Of a stretch of 64,000 bases of DNA, positions 60,069 to 64,000 are shown in pieces. The stretch is from Dugong dugon (lineage: Eukaryota > Chordata > Mammalia > Sirenia > Dugongidae): contig CM057462.1 in assembly GCA_030035585.1 (NCBI GenBank), positions 140,456,734 through 140,520,733 of the forward strand, written 5' to 3'. The position numbers and the translations under genes are program-made. The notes beneath the pieces were generated by a model. The model had not been told where the DNA came from and did no database searches. It saw only the letters and a list, made by a program, of their open reading frames with translations. How positions within the stretch are numbered: the first letter of the stretch is position 1; every line of letters starts with the position of its first letter.

Positions 60069-60104
60069 AGATTTCCAAGTGATTGCTTGCATATTAAAGT
60101 ATGA

Positions 60105-60720
60105 GAAACACTGCTACAGAGACTAATACAAATAAACATTTTAGGAAGAAATAATAGCAATTCTACACAATCTCTTTTGGAAAATGGAAGAGGAGTAAAC
60201 ACTTCCCAACTCATTCTATGAAATCAACATCACTCTAATACCAGAACAAGAAAAATACATAGTGAGAAAAAAAAAAAAAAAACTATAAGCCAATGTCCCT
60301 CATGAATAAAGACCCCAAAATTCTCCAGAAATTCCTAAAAAATCCAATTCTGCAAAACAGAAAATGATACTACATCACAAACAACTGAGGTTCATCCTAA
60401 GAATGCAAGGATGAACATAAAAGAAGCAACTGATATATTTTACTATTTTCAACATAAAAGAAGCAACTGACGTATTTTACCATGTTAACAGACTAAATAA
60501 GAAAAAACGCATTATTGTATCAATAGATGCAGAAAAAAGTATTTGGCAAAATCCATGTCCATTCATGGTTAAAAACAAAAGGAAACTCATCACTGTACAC
60601 CATATACAAAGAACCCTCATGTGAACTATGGGCTTTAGTTAATAGTTAATTAATAGTAAATTATCAATTGTAACAAATGTACCATAAAATGCAAAATTCT
60701 CACACATTTTTTCTAACAAT
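60105..60720 (+). mobile_element. Ancient L1 relic (RT region joined to 3'UTR)
   Basis: ORF2 landmarks: cccaactcattctatgaaat, caatgtccctcatgaataaa, gttcatcctaagaatgcaagg, tatcaatagatgcagaaaaa. At about 60590 it jumps to L1M-type 3'UTR (actatgggctttagttaat, attgtaacaaatgtaccat), so the C-terminal half of ORF2 is deleted. A 37-bp tandem duplication lies at 60414-60487. Confidence 0.8.
60414..60487 (+). repeat. Two-copy 37-bp tandem duplication
   Basis: Units 60414-60450 and 60451-60487, both starting aacataaaagaagcaactga, with a few differences after. Confidence 0.9.
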
Positions 60721-60762
60721 AGATGGATTCGAAAACTCTTGATAAAACAATGAAATTCCATA

Positions 60763-60983
60763 TCATATTTTTACTCAAATAGTGTGCATCTTTTACATTT
60801 GTTTGCCAACCACTCTCTCGCCCTGCATGGTATTTTTGTAAGCACACTATAATCTTTTTTTTTTACAACAGCATATTAAAAAAAAAAAATTAGTATTGCA
60901 GTGCTTATGAAAAAACCTGGCAGGGGGAGCGAGTGGTTGGCAACTGAACATAGAAGGTGAGCATTAATTGTGTAAAAATATGA
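60763..60983. mobile_element. 221-bp palindromic MITE-like element flanked by TA
   Basis: The left arm (60763-60853) and the reverse complement of the right arm (about 60888-60983) align over ~90 bp. Shared words are tcatatttttac, ttgccaaccactc and taagcac. The centre is a T run facing an A run around a short loop (acaacagcatatt). TA flanks it at 60761-60762 and 60984-60985. It has no coding capacity. This is the structure expected of a foldback Tc1/mariner-type MITE. A second, one-armed copy is at 53674. I cannot assign a family. Confidence 0.72.
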
Positions 60984-60985
60984 TA

Positions 60986-61203
60986 ATTAGCTTCTGGGAA
61001 TATACTCACCTCCTTATGTGCTATAAAAGTGGGCCCAGAATCCAAATAAAGACAATATCAGTCATGTAGACAAACAGTTCTCAACTATATTTCAATCCTC
61101 CTTTTTTTTTTACAATTTTATTGCAATTTAATTATTTTTCCTTAAACAATGACCCTTAGGATAAAAAAAACCCATGACAGTCTACTGCTTAAGAAATCAG
61201 CTT
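60986..61203. other. Intergenic, nothing recognised
   Basis: Includes a T run near 61101 and an A run near 61164. Confidence 0.5.
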
Positions 61204-61715
61204 AGCTGTTAGGTGTCTTTGAGTTGGTCGTGACTCATAGCTACCCTATGTACAACAGAAAAAAACACTGCCCTGTCCTGCACCATCTCACCATCATTGC
61301 TATGTTTGAGCCCATTGTTGAAGCCTCTGTGTTAATCCATCTCATTGAGGGTCTTCCTCTTTTTTGCTCACCCTCTACTTTATCAAGCACAGTGTCCTAT
61401 TCTAGAGACTGGTCTCTCCTAATAACATGTCCAAAGTACATAAGACAAAGTCTCAATATTTTCCCTTCTAAGGAGCATTCTGGCTATACTTCTTTCAAAA
61501 CAGATTTGTTGGTTCTTCTGGCAGTCCATAGCATATTCAGTATTCTTTGTCAACATCATAGTTCAAAGGGATCAATTCTTCTTCGATCTTCCTTATTCAT
61601 TGTCCAGCTTTCCCATGCATATGAGGAGAGTGAGAATATCATGGCTTGTGTCAGGACCACCTTAGTCCTAAAAGTGACACTTTCTTCTTTAACATTTTAA
61701 AGTGGTCTTTTGCAG
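61204..61715 (-). mobile_element. RTE (BovB-type) LINE, 3' part of ORF2, minus strand
   Basis: Plus strand reads antisense RTE: ttaggtgtctttgagttggt, acaacagaaaaaaacactgcc, tgagcccattgttgaagcc, gggtcttcctcttttttgct, agactggtctctcctaataac, tcatggcttgtgtcagga. It is cut off at 61716 by the L1 that starts there. The long plus-strand frame at 61224-61700 is antisense to the RTE coding region and not a gene. RTE elements encode an AP endonuclease and reverse transcriptase; only the extreme C-terminal part remains. Confidence 0.88.
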
Positions 61716-63165
61716 ACTTCTGGGCAACATGGCATTATAGTCAGAAGCACCAAGCTGTCCCTGCACAGCAAAAATCAGAAAAACTAAGTCAAGCAGAGTC
61801 ACACGTCAATCTTGAAACCCTAAGTATCAAATGAATAGATAAAGAACTCAGCCAAGCACCAAATGGAATAAGAAACTCACCAGGAACGGAGAGCAAGAAA
61901 AGATACATGCAGAGGTCCCCTATCAGCTAATGTCCCACAGATCCACCATCTTGGACTCCTATTGGATTTCAGTGAACAGGGTGTACGATAAAGCAGCTTC
62001 ACAGAGCTTCCAGCAGGAGACAGAACAACCGGTAACCAGCGATATAGGCATTCCCACCCCCCACCCTTCTTCATCCCCCACTTAGCCCCCTCTGCTTCCT
62101 GCAGCCACAGGATCTTGGACGGGAAGCACAAGCTTCACCCCAGGGTCACCTGGATCCCACCTGCCCACACTGGCCAGCTCCCTGAGTGCCTTTTGTTGGC
62201 TGGTGGTGTTGCTTTTTTCCACTTCTTTAGGTTTCTCCCTTACCTCTCACCACTTCCCCCTCCTTTCTCTCAAATACCTGGCTCTGTGCACCATCTTTAC
62301 TTCTTCCTGAAAGGCTGCAGAACACCACTTGACTGTGAAACTGTTTCCTGGTCCATGCCGCCACACTGGTGGGACCCCTGGGGCTTTTTTATTTGTCAGT
62401 TTGCTCTGATTTGTTCTGTTTTGATTGGTTTGTTTCCTTTTTCTTTTATCAGCTTGGGAACCCCCTCTAGCTGGGCAGTACTGGGCAACTTGGAAGCTAC
62501 TCCTTTACTCTGCACAGACAGATAGGGACATCCCTGGGTGCATTCCTTTTTTCTTGTTTTTTTTTTTTTTTTTTCCCTTCTCTCTCTTATTCTCTTTTTG
62601 TCTTTCTTCATTTCCAGACTCTCAATTTATTCTTTTTTTAAATCCTTCTTTTTTAAAAAAAAATTTTTCCCCATTTCTCAGTCTCTAATCTCTCCACTCC
62701 AATAGCAAGCTCCCTTAGCACTCTCTTTTGTTTGTGTGTATTTTTTTGACTCCTGCTCCTCTCTCCTCTCTCTCGTCTTTCCCATACCCATCTTAGCTCC
62801 ACACATCACAATCTACCCCATCCTTCCTACCTACCAGCACCCGGTGCTGAACTTCACACTCCCAAGTAGCACAGGCATGGCCTACTGGAACCTGTGCTGC
62901 ACTGATTCCCAGTTCACACTATCAGCCCTGGTACTTGCCACAAACAACCCATCCCAGCAACTCCCCTTCAGCTGCACCTGTCCTGCTGTACCATACCAGA
63001 GGGACTGACCCTGCTGTTGGAGAAGGAGGTGAAAAGTATCATGTCCACAGATGAGCAAACAACAAAGAGTGCATAGCCCACCTGCTCAGACATAACCAAA
63101 TAAAACAAAAAGGCAGGATGAAACGAAGAAATCTACAATCAATAAATGAGGAAAATAACTACTGA
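61716..63165 (+). promoter_or_regulatory. L1 group B 5'UTR
   Basis: Collinear with 24729-26369 but ~190 bp shorter; it lacks the third ccctggg-ended block. T-rich tracts near 62550 and 62650. Promoter role by family only. Confidence 0.7.
61726..61735 (+). promoter_or_regulatory. YY1-type site at L1 5' end
   Basis: AACATGGCAT, 11th base of the element, the same position as in the L1 at 24.7 kb. Confidence 0.5.
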
Positions 63166-64000
63166 ATGCCCCAAAGACAGCAGAAAATATCAAAACATTT
63201 ACAAAAACGGGACAGGATGGTTCCAGTAGGAGTCCAAAATAAAAGACTAGATCACCTTCCAGTAGAAGAAAAGGCACTAGACCTAACTGATAAGGAATTC
63301 AAATTTCTAATATTCAGAATTATCCAAGAGTTGAAGCAAAAAGCAGACAAAAATGAGGAAAAAATAGACAAGTTCATGGAAAATATAGACAAAAAATGGA
63401 AGAATTCAAGAAAATAATACAGGAACAAAATGCAACAATAAATTCACAACTAGAATCATACAAAAACAACAATTTGAAATCCAAAGGATAAACAACAAGA
63501 TTTCAGAAATGGACAGTGTCAAAGAAGGAGCGTGTTTGAAATGATGGAAAATAAGATAAGTGAAATTGAAGACAAACACTTGGATACAACTCTGTTTGAG
63601 GAAAAATCAGAAAAAAGAATGAAGAAAAATGAAGAAACCCTGAGAATTAAGTGGGATACAAATCAAAAGCAAAATTCCGCAAGTGATTGGAGTTCCAGAA
63701 AAGGGGGAGAAAACAGCAAACACAGAGAGGATCATTGAAGAATTGCCGGCAGAAAACTTCCCTAATATTATGAAATATGAAAAGCTGACCATCCAAGAAG
63801 CTCAACGCACCCGATATAGGATAGACCCCAAAAGAAAATCACCAAGGCATATCATAATCACACTCGCTAAAACCAAAGACAAACAAAGAATCCTGAGAGC
63901 AGCTCGAGTAAAACAAAAAGTCACATACAGAGGAGAAACAATAAGAATAAGCTCCGGTTATTTGACAGAAACCATGCAGGCAAGAAGACAATGGGATGAC
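63166..64000 (+). pseudogene. L1 ORF1 (RNA-binding protein), frameshifted, runs off the window
   Basis: Start ATG at 63166 (MPQRQQKISKHLQKRD). The first 83 codons are open: a basic N-terminus, then the coiled coil (IIQELKQKADKNEEKIDKFM). A missing A in the run near 63395 shifts the frame and gives TAA at 63415. The frame resumes as EEFKKIIQEQN, then MMENKISEIEDKHLDTTLFE from 63541. Further on are the RRM and C-terminal words PKRKSPRHIIIT and ETMQARRQWDD at the window end. About 278 of the usual ~340 codons are in view. Nucleic-acid chaperone role by family. ORF2 would follow beyond 64000. Confidence 0.88.

Larger units (their letters stand above)
61716..64000 (+). mobile_element. L1 LINE (group B), 5' portion, continues beyond window
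   Basis: Starts acttctgggcaacatggcat inside the RTE copy. 5'UTR to 63165, ORF1 from 63166 to the window end. It is collinear with the L1 at 24729-27230. Its ORF1 is better preserved than in that copy. Confidence 0.92.

Noticed and set aside
61224-61700. 158-codon plus-strand open frame
   Set aside because: It is exactly antisense to the RTE LINE coding region; the openness is a by-product of that strand's codon use.
1-64000. CRISPR array, operons, bacterial promoters, or phage or plasmid genes
   Set aside because: No regularly spaced repeats, no dense coding; the repeat content is mammalian throughout.

Overview
This is vertebrate nuclear DNA, from a placental mammal of the Afrotheria and most likely an elephant or close relative. 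The main support is the tRNA-derived SINE that recurs throughout. It has a head like ggagccctggtggcgcagtgg, a B-box agttcgaatcc, and a tail reading atgagtcggaatcgactcgac followed by a CAA-rich or GTTT-rich end. This is the AfroSINE family as I know it. It sits beside an RTE/BovB-type LINE sharing the same 3' tail, and two lineage-specific L1 groups. The species call is inference; the SINE, RTE and L1 content is read directly. I see no host protein-coding exon, tRNA, rRNA or CpG-island promoter, so the window behaves as a gene desert.

Layout. 1-1.3 kb: 3' end of an L1 (group B here). 1.4-9.5 kb: AT-rich sequence with SINEs, a MIR, microsatellites and a 92-bp L1 stub. 9.5-10.3 kb: truncated group B L1 3'UTR. 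10.3-13.3 kb: ancient L1. 13.7-21.4 kb: a full-length group A L1 on the minus strand with ORF1 and ORF2 spans of normal length but frameshifted. 21.4-24.7 kb: L2, RTE stub and an MLT1 LTR. 24.7-33.4 kb: a full-length group B L1 on the plus strand with exact 12-bp target-site duplications and a second L1 nested in its ORF2. 33.4-41.7 kb: SINEs, L2, ancient L1 and a repeat-free TAAT-rich block that resembles a conserved enhancer. 41.8-44.0 kb: another ancient L1, minus strand. 44-56 kb: MIR, L2, MLT1, hAT relics, SINEs and a solo LTR with exact 5-bp duplications. 56.7-57.9 kb: group A L1 3' end. 57.9-61.2 kb: SINEs, ancient L1 and a palindromic element. 61.2-61.7 kb: RTE LINE. 61.7-64.0 kb: 5' part of another group B L1, running off the end.

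How the parts relate. The L1s would have supplied the reverse transcriptase that inserted their own truncated copies, each with a poly(A) tail and target-site duplications. The SINEs share their 3' end with the RTE LINE and so were probably mobilised by it. The least expected items are two copies of a TA-flanked element with terminal inverted repeats (60.76 and 53.67 kb), the intact one forming a 221-bp near-palindrome that I cannot name; a mosaic, duplicated 3' end in group B L1s; and repeat arrays in both L1 5'UTR types. No repeat was checked against a library, so family names rest on recognition.
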